64,000 bases of DNA, taken from contig CM075651.1 in NCBI GenBank assembly GCA_037953625.1, positions 154,334,001 to 154,398,000 on the forward strand, in the 5' to 3' direction. The notes beneath the pieces were generated by a model. That model worked only from the letters and a program-made list of their open reading frames with translations. It was not told the DNA's origin and did not search any database. Source of the stretch: Crotalaria pallida (lineage: Eukaryota; Streptophyta; Magnoliopsida; Fabales; Fabaceae). Of this stretch, positions 44,066-56,790 are shown one piece after another. The position numbers and the translations under genes were made by a program. The first letter of the stretch is position 1, and each line of letters begins with the position of its first letter.

Positions 44066-44108
<43 letters not shown>
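44066..44108 (+). repeat. (ATT)n microsatellite upstream of SYP31
   Basis: About 14 ATT units, ending some 145 bp before the SYP31 ATG, in the promoter or 5' UTR. Confidence 0.9.
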
Positions 44109-44250
44109 GCTGCGTAGGATAGAAGAATGGGACCCGGTTTGTTGAGACGTCAGCAAGTTGAATGGTGCCGTCGTCTCTTTGCATGGATGATGGATCTGAT
44201 TAGCCTGCCACACCCACCACCACTCCGAAACCCAACCAACCCCTCTCCCA

Positions 44251-47200
44251 ATGGCCTCCACTTACCGCGACCGCACTTCCGAGTTCCACTCACTCTCTCA
44301 CACTCTCAAGAAGATCGTCGGATCCACACCCACACCCACACCCGCACCCGCACCCACACCCACCCCTCCCTCCTCTAACCAACCCCAAAATACTCCTTCC
44401 ACTTCTCATTCTCATGGATCCGATTTCAACCGTAAAGCCTCCCGCATCGGATTGGGGATTTACGAAACTTCCCACAAAATCGCCCGCCTCTCTCAACGTA
44501 ATACCTTCTATCTTCTCTTCCCCTTTTTCATGCCGCCCTCTCACATTTTATATCATATCCTGCAGCTCTATTAACTGAGCTCACTGCTCACAAATTCTCT
44601 GTTTTGTTTTTTTAAATGTTATGTTTGCAGTGGCGAAGAAATCGTCTATGTTCAATGACCCCATTATGGAGATTCAGGAACTGACGGGTCTCATCAAGAA
44701 TGACATCACCGCGTTGAACTCTGCTCTTTCCGATTTGCAAACTATTCAGAATATGGAGATAGCTGATGGCAATTTCTCCGAGGATCGGATTGTGCATTCT
44801 AACGCTGTTTGTGATGACTTGAAAGGCAAACTCATGGCCGCCACCAAGCAGCTTCAGGATGTTCTAACTACTAGGACCGAGGTTACTGAAACATTTTTAT
44901 TTTTTGTGTTTATCTCATATGGCTATTGTTGCGCTGAATGATCCCATGCATTAGGCATTATGAAGGAATACATTAGAGAGAAAGCTAGAATCTGGCCTTA
45001 GGTGGTTTATGTATCAGTGACTCGAAATCACGGTAGGGAGAGTGGATCAGATGGAGACCAAGAAAATTTGTTGACGAAAACATTAATTAGAAGTCAATGA
45101 TATATCCATAGATATTATTTACGATAGAATATTTTGGCGTCGTTTGTTCTATGCAGCTAAACCACCTAGTAAGAAAAGGCTTGATGGTTGTTGTTGTTGT
45201 TGTTCATCACATGTGTGAATCTGGTTGTTGTTTGATCTATGTAGTTGTTTCCACCTAGTGGAAATAGCATTTGTTATCGTTGCTATAGCATATGATTAAT
45301 GATTGGTAATTATTTTTCTCCTGGCTTATTAAAGTCCCTAATGTTGTGCATATTCCTCCAGAATATCAAGGCTCATGAGAATAGGAAGCAAATATTTTCC
45401 AAGAATGCTGCATCAAGAGAGAACCCTTTCCTGCATCAACCAAAACCAGCCACTGAGCCACCCCCTTGGTCAAATTCATCAAGTGCACCCGAGAGTTTGC
45501 AACAAACATCATTGTGAGTAGTTTCTATAAAGTTATAGGTTAACAGTTGTTATGATGCCATAACATTTAGAGTTGGGGGTTAACTGTTGGAAAAATTAAT
45601 AAAGTTGAATAACAATCAGTGCAGCAGCAACACACAAAACTGAAGCAAACAGAGAAGTAGATTCCTTAATAAAAATAAGATAATAAAATTCATATGACAA
45701 GCATAACGAATGATAGCAACAAAAGAGTAAGGTTTTAGGATAGCCTGGGGTTGAAAAGCCTGGATTACTTTATTAATTTTTCCAACATTAACCGGGGTGT
45801 AAGCCATGTTCAAAAATCCAATCCTTCTACTTTGATACTTTTGTTAACTAGATAAGTGGTAGACAGGGGTGATAGTCATCTAAGACAAGCAGAACACTCA
45901 TTTCATATGTCCATGGGTGATCATTGTTTGTCTAGTCGAGAAATTTGGATCTCAGACTTGACAGTCTCTTAACTCTCAAGTAATGCAAGCCCACAGCTGT
46001 ACTTCCTCTAAAAACTTTGCTAAAAAAAAAATTAATGCCAACTTCGGAATGTGATGATTGCAAGTTTTGGTGTTGTATGAATGTATGTATCTGGGAAGTC
46101 ACTTAAAGTGGGAACACTCAATGAACTATGACATAACTAATGATAAATACTTGTAAATTGTAATGTAGCTAGGTGCGTTATTTATTAAATAAAACTTGTT
46201 TTTTCAAAAAAAAAATAAAAATCCATGGGGTGCTTCATGTTTTTTGAGAAAGAGAAATTACTTCTTAAGATCCTTTCATTGTATATATTTATAATTAACC
46301 AATAATAGATTCATGAGTATCTTTTATTTATTTATTTATTTTGGAAGTCAAAACAGTTGGCCTAGAAAAGTTAAATTGTTGTAAAATGATTCATTTGCTA
46401 TATCTCTCCTGCAGATTACCATCAAATGGAGTTCCAGCTAGTAATCAACTAAGGTATGTTGATTGAATTGTCATTTTTCATTTCTATATAACATGGTTAT
46501 AACTATTAACTTATATGTAAGTCTAGAAAACCCAATTATCACCTTCATCTAGCACTTTATGTAAAAACAGGTAGCATTCATGTGGTTGTCATTTATCATA
46601 AAACTCTGATTGCATTCAAGATTAAATTCTTTGAGTGCATGTTGCTTTCTTGCAATTATGTGATGTTGAGTTGATGACTGATGAGTACAAGGCATCTGCA
46701 AAGATTTGATTATGTCAGTTGTTGTACTTGTTGCAGAATGAGGGAATGTCTAGGAAATTTAATGAGGCTCTTTTTTTGTATTTAGCATAATAAACTGATG
46801 AGATAACTGGTTGGGTTTTATAGATTGTAGAGGTTATAGACTTATTTTCTCTGTTCAAAATTTCAAATTATATGAACTTCTTTCTCTAATTGTGAGGATG
46901 ACCAGTCATGTCAGTGTGTTGCACGACTGAATAGAATCTGCTGCCCAATAAGAGTGATCATTTAATGGGTATACACTATTTTTTCTATTTAATTTGATAT
47001 GGTTCGTGTATTCCCAGTATTCAATTATAATTAAGTAAAGAACGTGTATTGAAAAATGTGTGGGTTCTTATTATTACATTCACTTGTATCCTCGACTCAT
47101 TTGGTTAATCTTGCGCTGACAAGTTTATTGGAGAAGTTACTTCTGGCTCTATAAATGGTCTTCAAATATTTGGCATATCTTACTACGACTGAGTTTAATT

Positions 47201-48096
47201 TGGATAATTAAAGAGCACTTTTCTTGCCAGAACTCTACTATAGATTTTCTAAGAAACTATCCATAAAAGATTTTACCATCTTGGTGTTTACATTTCTGCC
47301 ATTTATAATTTGCCTGCATGATTGAGTAGGCGATTATAAGGTCACAAAAGATGCATGTTTAATATCGTCGTTCAAATTTGGAACTTGTTACATGTCAATT
47401 ACTTGCCTAACTAGTAAGCAAGCTTATGGATGTTTTGGTAAATTTTTACCATGGGTTCTTGAAATGCATTGCTTTTGGGTGTTAAATTTCTAGGTATGCT
47501 TTGGATGCAGATGTTTTCTAACTTAAATTGCAACTTGTGGTGAATTTACTGTTGCAGACGAAGGTTAGGTGTGGACAACACTCCATCCCAGCAAATGGAA
47601 ATGTCTATGGTACAGCAGGTTGTTCCTCGACACGATAATTATGCTCAAAGTCGGGCAACTGCTCTGCACAATGTGGAATCTACTATCACAGAACTTAGTG
47701 GGATCTTCACGAATTTGGCTACAATGGTTGCCCATCAAGGGGAACTAGCTATCAGGTTTTTATATATTTGATACTCCTAGTTTCATATGGCTGCAGTGCA
47801 CTACTTTTTTTCCCCTCTTAATTCAGTGTTTGGTGTGTATCGAAAATTTCAAATCGCAAGATATTATTGTATGTGAAGCTGTAACTGTTCACATTTCAAG
47901 CAATTAGGTTTAAATATGCATAAATGACATGGGCAGGATTGATGACAACATGGATGAGTCATTGGCAAATGTTGAAGGAGCTCACAGTTCTTTATTAAGG
48001 CATCTCAACCAAATATCATCAAATAGGTGGCTTCTAATCAAGATATTTGCAGTTCTGATACTTTTTCTGATGATCTTCTTATTTTTCGTGGCCTAA
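44251..48096 (+). CDS. SYP31: Golgi Qa-SNARE syntaxin SYP31 (SED5-like)
   Basis: Six exons: 44251-44497, 44631-44881, 45362-45513, 46415-46453, 47558-47755, 47937-48096; all introns are GT...AG and the join gives 348 residues. The start MASTYRDRTSEFHSLSHTLK and RIGLGIYETSHKI place it with SYP31 rather than SYP32; QNMEIADGN and APSQQMEM-like NTPSQQMEMSMVQQ agree. A Thr-Pro/Ala-Pro repeat (about residues 26-39) is unusual. The SNARE motif runs about 262-322 (RATALHNVESTITELSGIFT, GELAIRIDDNMDESL), with the zero-layer glutamine at about Q290. The C-terminal anchor is WLLIKIFAVLILFLMIFLFF to the end. SED5-type Qa-SNAREs act with Qb, Qc and R-SNAREs in ER-to-Golgi and intra-Golgi fusion. Exon 4 is only 39 nt. 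Intron 3 contains a small mobile element. Confidence 0.95.
45585..45787. mobile_element. 203-bp element with perfect 20-bp TIR in SYP31 intron 3
   Basis: The ends TGTTGGAAAAATTAATAAAG and its exact complement are flanked by the 5-bp duplication TTAAC (45580-45584, 45788-45792). TG...CA ends with a 5-bp TSD suggest a small solo LTR; a 20-bp perfect TIR is more like a MITE. Class uncertain; the insertion itself is clear. Confidence 0.78.
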
Positions 48097-48872
48097 TATA
48101 CTTGTATATGCAAGTCCTGGAAGTTTTACTTCATGGCTTTCCTGAAAATGTCGTCCTCCTTCAATGGAGGCAGAAATGAAAGAACAGCTGAATGAAGAGG
48201 TATACGTGTTATGCACAGGGCTCGTTGATATGTATACTTTTTCATTCCCACATTATGGTGTTAAGCAATCACTGTTAGGTGTTTTTAAAATTTTCAGTGC
48301 AATATAAGCCCCTAAACTATTCTAGGAGTTTGAATGCAGATTAAGCAAGTTAGAATTATGCGAATGCTTGATAAAATTGATCTAGAGTCACAATATTCTT
48401 TTGAACGGTGATGGGGATTTGAATTTTGGGAATGACATTCTCTAAGATGCAGAAAAGAGGGAGGAGAAGACAAGGGTTCGTCTAATTGTAATGCGTGTAA
48501 TGCCACATGCCAGCAAGTTACCGAGAAACTGTGGTAACATAAGACCTTTGTTTCAACTATTACGTCCATAATGTAAGAAGCTTTTGGATATTGTAATAAT
48601 ATCAAAATTGATTCATTTCTTTGAAGGTTTTTTTTTTTTTTTTTTTGGTAGAAATATTTTTCAGTCATTCTATACTAAAGATCTTCAATGCCTGATGGTT
48701 TTATCAATCTTATTATTTGTGATGCGTGCAATGAAGTTTGTGTTCGCATATGTTAAATTATGTGATTTCTTGATTTCTCGGTACATGTGGGTTAGAGAGG
48801 AATTATTTTTTTTTTACGGTTGTAGCATATCAATATGCTATTCTAGTAGTCTTTACAGCTAGGAAAAAGCTA
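48097..48872. other. SYP31 3' UTR and flank
   Basis: The first few hundred bases should be the SYP31 3' UTR. ORFs at 48312-48862 on both strands are AT-rich with no known domain. Confidence 0.4.
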
Positions 48873-49128
48873 CTCCCTCTAGCTCGAATTATAAGCAATA
48901 AAAAACATACTTCTCTTGATTTAAAAGTAAATTTTGTTTTATTCCCAATACCACTTTCCTAAAACATCTCTAGAAAATTGTGATCTTATTTAATTTTTGT
49001 TTCATTCCCAATACGACTTTCCTAAAATACTTCTACTTTTTATAAATTTTATAAAATTAAATACAATCAACTAACCTCCTTAATAAGCATAAAAATAGTT
49101 AGATTTGCTTATAATAAGTCGGAGGGAG
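48873..49128. mobile_element. Stowaway-like MITE, 256 bp
   Basis: Ends CTCCCTCTAGCTCGAATTAT and ATAATAAGTCGGAGGGAG, TA flanks. A single right end of the same family remains at about 51510-51601 (GTATG...TTATAATTCAAGCC...GGAGGGAG). Confidence 0.8.
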
Positions 49129-49130
49129 TA

Positions 49131-50679
49131 TGTTAAAATGAGCAAGTACTGAAATATATAGTATCTACCGTTTATTTGAAGAAAGAGATTAATCTTTTTG
49201 GGTGTTTGCTCGCTTTTGTGGATTACTCTTCCAACAATGTTTCTTGCATTCATAAGATCAAGAGATCGAATTTCTGATCACTTAAATTACGATAACCCTA
49301 ATTACTAATTGTGCTAACCTTCACTATTTATGTATTCTATTTATATGCAAACTCATTTTATTCTACTTTTCCATGCACATTAACACTAATGTATTCAATA
49401 TGAGGATGTTTTGCTTTACATAGAGACCAGATGAGGATGCAGCCAAACACATAATGCTAGTTAATTATGAAGGTTGGGAATCCACCAAGTTATTTGTTAT
49501 TGCTAAGAATCTGCTTTTTCTTCCCAGATTTTATGCTGATTTCACCGGTTCTGTTTGCCACTATCTGTTTCACTTTGCCGATGGTATTATTAATAATAAA
49601 AAAACATAGATAAAAAAGGGTTTAAGGTCCTGGGTTCTGATTGTTAATGTTAGAAACTTTGGTGGGTTCTGAAGTGCAATGTGCACTCATGTATCAGTCA
49701 TGTATATAAATTGAAGTCAATCTGAGGTAGGCTAAGTTGACCTGATTTGGTATATAATGAGAACCTCCCTCTCTTATTAGCTTTATTTATAAATTCATGT
49801 CATTATAAAATCTATTTTGATAAGAAGAGGAGTTAAGATATAGGAAGATGAGATGATTCCAAAGCTTAGAACACGTGTTAAAGAGAGAACCAAACTGAAC
49901 CACCATCTTAAATTTTTCGATTTGCTTTGGTACGTTCCACCTTAATTTGTTACATTATTAGAGTAGACGAATCTTCACTATAAAAGGCAATGCATAGGTT
50001 CAGAGCATACAAGGCTTTTTAGGCCTGTTCGATATGCATATCAACTCACGTGACTTTTTCCTTCAAATCTAGTAAAGCTGAATAAAATTCCAGTGGTACG
50101 ATGATATATTAAAATGGAAAATTCTACGGTACCTATGATCTGTGGTAATTTGTGTGCTAAGTAACAATATATTATTGTATGTCGAATGAATCTTAATACA
50201 TCATATGGTGGTTAACAATCGTATCAATTGTTCGGAATACCAGTATTTAGGATACAATCGAACTCTTTTCATTAAACCTTTCGATGTTATACTTTAATTG
50301 TGTTTACAACTTTACACTAGACTTTAATTGGCTGGCTGGGGAAGCTGTCACTAATGTTCAACATACCTATATAATTGAGGCTATGAGGAATTTACTTTAA
50401 GAATTTAAGCTAATGGTTTATATTGACTCTCGGATAGAATACACATTTTTATATGAAATATCACATCTAATAGGCGATGTTGATTTGTACCAACTAGGAT
50501 ATGGAGGTTAGAGTACCAGATCCATCCAAGTTATATCAAAATCATGATAAAGTGAATCTTAGTTAGTGAAAATAATCAGAAGCGAATTTTTTAAGAAGCT
50601 TGTGGGAGCTGTTGCTCCCTCTCAAATTTTGTAAACTATATACATTTATTTATGGTATAATATATATTAAAACATAATG
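49131..50679. other. intergenic, AT-rich
   Basis: No gene or element I can support. Confidence 0.4.
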
Positions 50680-50684
50680 ATTGG

Positions 50685-50993
50685 TATTAGAATTATGATA
50701 TCAGATTTGTTTGAAGATTAGAGAAATCATTTGAGGGAGAAGACTTGAGAAGAATTATTTGATAACTCGGGAGAGAAGAATTTAGTATATACCCTTTGAT
50801 CCAAGTCCTTGTTTAATTAGGGAGAGTGTGAATTATTAATGAGGTTAAGTGAACAAAAATATAAGTAGTATGACACCATGTCTTGACCTAAAACCTTAAG
50901 GCATTAGGCCCATGGATCTTTCTACTTATATATTGTTCAACTTACTATGCTCTAATCAATGTGAGACTAGTTTATTATTTTTCTTTCTCAACA
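50685..50993 (-). repeat. solo LTR, 309 bp, 5-bp TSD
   Basis: On the minus strand it reads TGTTGAGAAAGAAAAATAAT...ATAATTCTAATA. The direct repeat ATTGG flanks it (50680-50684, 50994-50998). The copy at 56791-57236 is the same family in the opposite orientation. Confidence 0.82.
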
Positions 50994-51040
50994 ATTGGTA
51001 TGGTGACTTGCCGTTCATATAAAAATTATCAAGGTCATGG

Positions 51041-51152
51041 TCTGCGTAAGACAGCTCAGTTGGTGGCTGCAGGGACACTTAGGATTTCCCCCTCCCACAG
51101 TCATGGGTTCTAGTCCCAGACCTCCCATGTAAACAAAAAAAATAATAAAAAA
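51041..51152 (+). mobile_element. short tRNA-derived SINE, 14-bp TSD
   Basis: 112 bp with A box AGCTCAGTTGGT (from about 51053), B box GGGTTCTAGTCCC (about 51105) and an A-rich tail. The 14-bp repeat TATCAAGGTCATGG lies at 51027-51040 and 51153-51166. A 72-codon ORF across it is spurious. Confidence 0.85.
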
Positions 51153-51166
51153 TATCAAGGTCATGG

Positions 51167-52136
51167 ATTTGAATCCTAAAATTGTTAAAGTCAATACGGC
51201 AATAAATACCATTATACAAGCAAACAATTTCAACTTCTTGTAAAATCTTCTAGTTCAATTGCCTTCAGGATTTACATAGTAACAAGTGGGGGCATTTGCC
51301 CCAACTATTTTTAATGTTTAAAATATATTTATATACATAAAGTGGTTATATATTGCTCAGTGCAAAATTATGTATATGTTTTACATTAGCTTAGTGGCTT
51401 GTCCCTTGGAGTTTTAACATTCAGGCTTCCCAATTCATTTATGTTATTTTTTTCTTTTGTCAAACAAATATATTTAGTATATGAGTTTTGTTATTCATTA
51501 TCCTTAAAGTAATACATAAAAAATCTAAAGTGTAAAGAAGTATGTTTTTAAATCAAAAGAAATATGTTTTTTTCCTTATAATTCAAGCCGGCCGGAGGGA
51601 GTAATTTCTATGTTTTTTTTTTTAAATTTATAATTATAATCATAATTTTGATTTGGGACAAAAGTTTTCGCAAATTTTTATTTTATTATTTTTTTTGGGA
51701 TGAAAGGAGTATATTTTTAAGGTGCTAAGGGTTAATGATTAGAAGTTGAAAGACACTATTATAATATTAAGAAACTATGTCTACAACCTCTTAAATATTA
51801 GTAAATTTTCAACAATTCAATACATAAATGTTATTTTTAACCTCTTATTCTTAATTCTAAAGCTTAAGATTAAACTTATCGTGTGTTGCCCCCACAACTA
51901 AATATTTTTGGATCCGTCACTGTTCAATACTAACCTTAGTTTGAACAATGACACCAAGGTTTGTATAAATGAGTTCTCCACTGTTGCGTCACAATCCAAT
52001 GGTCCACTGCCTTGGGAGGAAAATGATTTTCTGGATTTTCATTAATATTGTAAGCTTGGTACTTGTTTTCTAAAAGGTTGAGAAGGGTTTGCCGTTTGAG
52101 ATAGAAAGGAACTTACTTTGTAAGAAGTTCATGCTA
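51167..52136. other. intergenic with Stowaway remnants
   Basis: The end GGAGGGAG|TA at 51594-51603 and GGATGAAAGGAG|TA near 51711 are remnants of Stowaway-type ends. No gene. Confidence 0.4.
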
Positions 52137-52406
52137 CTCCCTCCATTACTAAATATATACCCTTATCACATTTTTATTTTGTCCTGATTTTATATCAATT
52201 TTTAATGATCATTAATTACTTTTTTTTCACAAATACCCCTATTTATTTAACACTTTTAGATTTCCAATAATATTAATACGGATAATTTTGAAAATACATA
52301 TCAAAAGTTCACATTTCCATTACAATTAACTAAATTAATTAACTTTTTTAATGGACGTGAAATCTCCTAAAGAGGTCCTATACAGTATATACAGGGACGG
52401 AAGGAG
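52137..52406. mobile_element. Stowaway-like MITE, 270 bp
   Basis: Ends CTCCCTCCATTACTAAATAT and ATATACAGGGACGGAAGGAG, TA flanks (52135-52136, 52407-52408). Confidence 0.8.
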
Positions 52407-52408
52407 TA

Positions 52409-54280
52409 TTATATTTTGATTTTACATACTACTACTATTAGCCTATTACACTTAAGTCTCCACTCACATCATTCAAGCTATGATAAATTTGAGCTTTTTA
52501 TTAGCATGGTTTTTTTTATTTCTTACAATCCTTTTACTGTCATCTCAAGCATTTCTGGTGTAAGTGGCAACTAAAATCTACTACATAAAACCAAAGAGTA
52601 GAGTTCACAGATTCCTGATCTTCTTCTGAGTTGTGTGGCTTGATGGTGACAAGCCATGAACTAATAATGGCAGGCAGAAGGGGAAAAAATTCAAGTCTTG
52701 GTGTTGTCCCAATGATAGATTTAGTAGCTGGTGAAGGGTGTCCATCAATTAGACCTAAGAAGAAGTAAGAATGCTTATTCATCTATCAGTGGAATCTTCC
52801 TCCAAGACCCAAAGGGCCATAGCATTGGGTAGTACTTGAAAGTGATGACCCCACTATAACAATGGCAGGCATGAACTTGCATTGTACCGTACATCACCTT
52901 ATATTTGCATGATTTTTATCAACAGTTCATAATTGGGTCAGTATGCATTCTAGTTCTAAGGTATATGCTTGGGAGCAGTCATAGAATGAAGAAATACTCC
53001 TTCCTATCTCGTTTATTAAACAAAAATTAAATCAATCTCATACATATAACAAAAATGTAATTTTTTTTAATAATTAATAATAATGTAAGTTTTACCTACA
53101 TTAACCACACTTTTTAATGAGACTTTATTTACTATGTTATATATGTTTTCTATGTGCTAATTATTCAATCATCGTTGTTAAATATTTTCTTATCACAACT
53201 TTTTCCAACAACATGAGAAAATGTTATTATTGGTTTAGCTACGTTTTTAAGACGTGTTTAATACTAGTACATATTTAAACGTGATAAAGTAACAAAATTT
53301 TCTTTTGTGTTGAGTTTGTCCGGCAAAATTGATGAATAAAAAATATGTACACTTTAATTTGTTTATTTTGGGAGATTTTAAGAGGAGAGATTTTGGAAAA
53401 AGAGAAATTGGAATGATTTGTTAAATGTATCCTTGTATGGTAAAGGAAAAAAAATAAGGAAGAAGAGAAAAAAATTGTGCAGATAAAATCTCTCCAGTTT
53501 TGGAGAGAAGACGAAGGAAATCAATCAAATACCAATAATACCCTTCTAATATATGGAAAGACTTTTTTGTCTTTTTAGACATATTTGTCTTTTGATAAAT
53601 TTACTATTTTTTCTCTACTACCTTTTTTTTTCCAACCAAATAGATAGAAAGAGGGAAAACTCAACATTTCTTTCCTATTTCATCTCATTTTCTCTTTATA
53701 CCAAACAATCAATAAATCTATCCATTTTCTTACCCTTTTCTCTCTTTCAAACTTCTTTCTCCCTTATTTCTCTCTTATCAATTTCTTCTCTCAAACCAAA
53801 CAAACCGGTAGAGATTGATAAATCAGTTAAAGGTTGAAAAGATAATTGTTGACCAAAAACTTATGATTGATAAACTATAGCTAATTGAATTCAAAATATT
53901 TGATAAAACTAACTTATCAAATCAACTACCGGATAGATTTTAATAAATATTGTAAATGACTTATAAGGTAATGATTTAAAAAGCGTAGATTAGTTGAGCT
54001 GATTTATCAAATAGTAAGTGCTTAGTTTGACTTACAAGTCTTTTATCTATTTATGATTGAGAGGTTTGTTCTCAGTAATTCTATTAAATATAATAATATC
54101 ATTTTGCTTTTAAATAAATTATTTCATAAATTTACCAAACACATAAGCAATTGTTTTTTTTTTAATGTATATACACTATTCATAGTTTTATACTTTCGGG
54201 CCCTCTTTAATTTCCTGTGCTTTCTGGATCTTATGCAAATTTGAAGATAAAACTAATCACTATTATAGAGTATGGTGTAA
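52409..54280. other. intergenic with one exon-like stretch
   Basis: From about 52612 a plus-strand open stretch of 48 codons (SSELCGLMVTSHELIMAGRR, ...VVPMIDLVAGEGCP...KKK, stop) has gene-like composition but a stop just before it. It could be a relic exon. The rest is AT-rich, with CT/TTTC-rich sequence at 53540-53810. Confidence 0.3.
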
Positions 54281-55144
54281 AGGATTGGATTGTTGCAGGT
54301 GCGTGAAGCACGGAAAGAAAGTATGAAACTGATTGTGGGGAGGTTTTCAAGTGGGAAATGATGGTATAATTGCTGTATGACTCTATTATTTGATGGATTT
54401 TGCCGACTTTATCTTCACAGCATATCAAAATTGATGTAACATTTCCTTGATTTTAGTGCTACATTTCAATAATGCCACACCAAGAAAAAATGGATAGATG
54501 ATAGATTCCCTTTATATATAGCAATTAGAAAGGCTAGTGTTTGTTTCATCATGGTTTAGACGGTTAGACCTAAATTAAAACCCCGTTCCTTTGGCAATAG
54601 CTGGATTGATAGCATTTATGAATCATGATGACAATAATTTTCTTCAGAGACGTGAAGGTGAAGGTGCATCCGAAGCAAATGAATTCTCTGATGAACTGAA
54701 ATGCTAAAACAATACTAGTACCATATCTTAGCACATACTGTTTTTTTCACTCATGATATTGACATCCTTAAGCTTTTTGGATGTAATTTTTTTTTTAGGT
54801 TAAGAACTAGGAGTATACTATATGTTCTCAATAGAAATATTTCAATTGATTGAATTGCAAAATATAAAATATATAATGTGTTCATTTGAGTTTAAATTTT
54901 TATGATGCATAATTTCTTTTTCTCCTTTCTCATCAAAATTCTTAAAAAAAAAAAACTATACTGTGTATTAGGATTTCCTCACACGCAACTGATGACGACA
55001 ATTTCAAAACTATAATAACTTTTATAAGTCCTAAAAAATCTTAGGAGTATTTAGCTTATCATTGAGTCTTACTACGCATTGAATGCTTAAAGGATGCATC
55101 AAATCAGGGAAAAGAAATAAGATTTCTTTTTGAGTGAAATTGTA
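54281..55144. other. intergenic with exon-like scraps
   Basis: After an AG at about 54299 a short open stretch reads VREARKESMKLIVGRFSSGK then stop. After TTCTTCAG at 54648 another reads RREGEGASEANEFSDELKC then stop. Neither is identified, and no gene model joins them. Confidence 0.3.
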
Positions 55145-55176
55145 ATCCCTCCATTTCATAACTTTTGATTTTTTAG

Positions 55177-55216
<40 letters not shown>

Positions 55217-55507
55217 CCTTTTATAATTCTAATGCATAAACATATTTTTTTTTTCAACTTTAACCCTTCATTCAATCATTTCTCTTACTCATTACTCCTA
55301 TTAATTTTACTTTTATATCTCTCATCTCTAAACCACTATACATTAATTAATGAACACACTTCTTAATAAAAATTAAATACTGTTACAATTTTTAATAAAG
55401 ATCAAATAGAAACAATATAAACAAAATACATAAAACTTACAATAATCAATATTTTTTTAATATATGTGTCCAAATTTAAAAGGTCAAAAATCATGGAACG
55501 AGGGGAG
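55145..55507. mobile_element. Stowaway-like MITE containing an (AT)n run
   Basis: Left end ATCCCTCCATTTCATAACTT and right end AAATCATGGAACGAGGGGAG, TA on both sides. A dinucleotide AT run of about 34 bp fills 55180-55214. Confidence 0.65.
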
Positions 55508-56785
55508 TAGTAAAGACTTCCTAAATCATGATAACTTTGATGAGTTGATATTAAATTTAATAAAAGATGGGTAAAACTGTTCTTAACAATAGTAATATGT
55601 GAAAAGCTTAACAGAAAACTATTTGCAGGCAAAGTAGGCAAACTAGTGTCTCAAATCTGGGTTTCATACTACCATTGTACTAAAGGAATAAAAATTTAAT
55701 GTAAAAAAGTCCAATATTTCATCAAACAATGAAATAGTCACATTATTCTTATTCTCTCTCAAACGTGACCGCTTGAGTTTTTATGCAGATAATGCTCAGA
55801 TTCCCCATGACAATGGCGGTATATTAAATGGGTTCCAGCAAAATCTCTAGTCTAAATAATAAGGGTTTTACTTCGGTACCCTTTCAAAATAAAGGATTTT
55901 AGTACTCTCTCCTATTTTTCCAATCAAATCATGACAAGTACAATATACTACCATATCAAAAAATACCGAGATATTCTTGGCACTCAATAAAGACTGAAAA
56001 TTATATGTTAAGATGTTCTCCACTTTTTATATATTTTTGGTGCTAAAAAATCTACGCTAAATTTAGACGAAAACATATGTTCTTGTGTGCTGAAGATTAT
56101 ATCTCAACTGCAGCAATACAATTTTTTAAGCTGATCAGACAATGAAGTGTTTTTTTTTCCTCGTTATCTAGCAAGAAAATTGATATAAGTGGCATGATGT
56201 TGAGGTTGCTGGCCTAAGATGAATAAAAACTTGATATTCAGGTTCATGATTTGAGAGTGGTTGTGAATTGATTTAGTTAAAAATCTTGCAAATAAGATCA
56301 CACAGATTTGATTACAAAATTTTATTAAACATATACGCTTTTTTCACATGGTAGTATATTGCAGTTGTCATAATTTGATTAAATAAATATGTGAAGGTAC
56401 CAAACCCTTTGTTTTGAAAGGTAGGGAAGTAAAACCCAAATAATCACCTGTGCTTAAGATGGGCCTATCTTGTTTAATAAGGAAAAAAGAAAGTAGCAAC
56501 AGCGGCCTTATCAAACCGTGAGAGATGCTACTTGTGCGTGCGTACGATTTAGATAGATCAGATTCACAGAGCTGCACAAGTGTACATATGTGATTGCATT
56601 AAGTTCAGCTCCACTTGCTCTATACCTAAAAACGTGTTCCTAAATCGATCAACTCATTCACATATATAACCAAGTAAATTTGCACACAGCGGGTCAATTT
56701 AATTAGTGCAAGTATAAAAATGAGGGTAAGAAATTTGTAGGTGGGTTTTCAATACGATTTTTATCAAATATACTTAAAAATTGTG
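55508..56785. other. intergenic with one exon-like scrap
   Basis: After TTTATGCAG at about 55786 a short open stretch reads DNAQIPHDNGGILNGFQQNL then TAG. Unidentified. The remainder shows nothing recognisable. Confidence 0.3.
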
Positions 56786-56790
56786 TTTTC

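Noticed and set aside
44290..44544. Minus-strand ORF with repeated Cys-Gly pairs
   Set aside because: It is the antisense of the Thr-Pro repeat in SYP31 exon 1.
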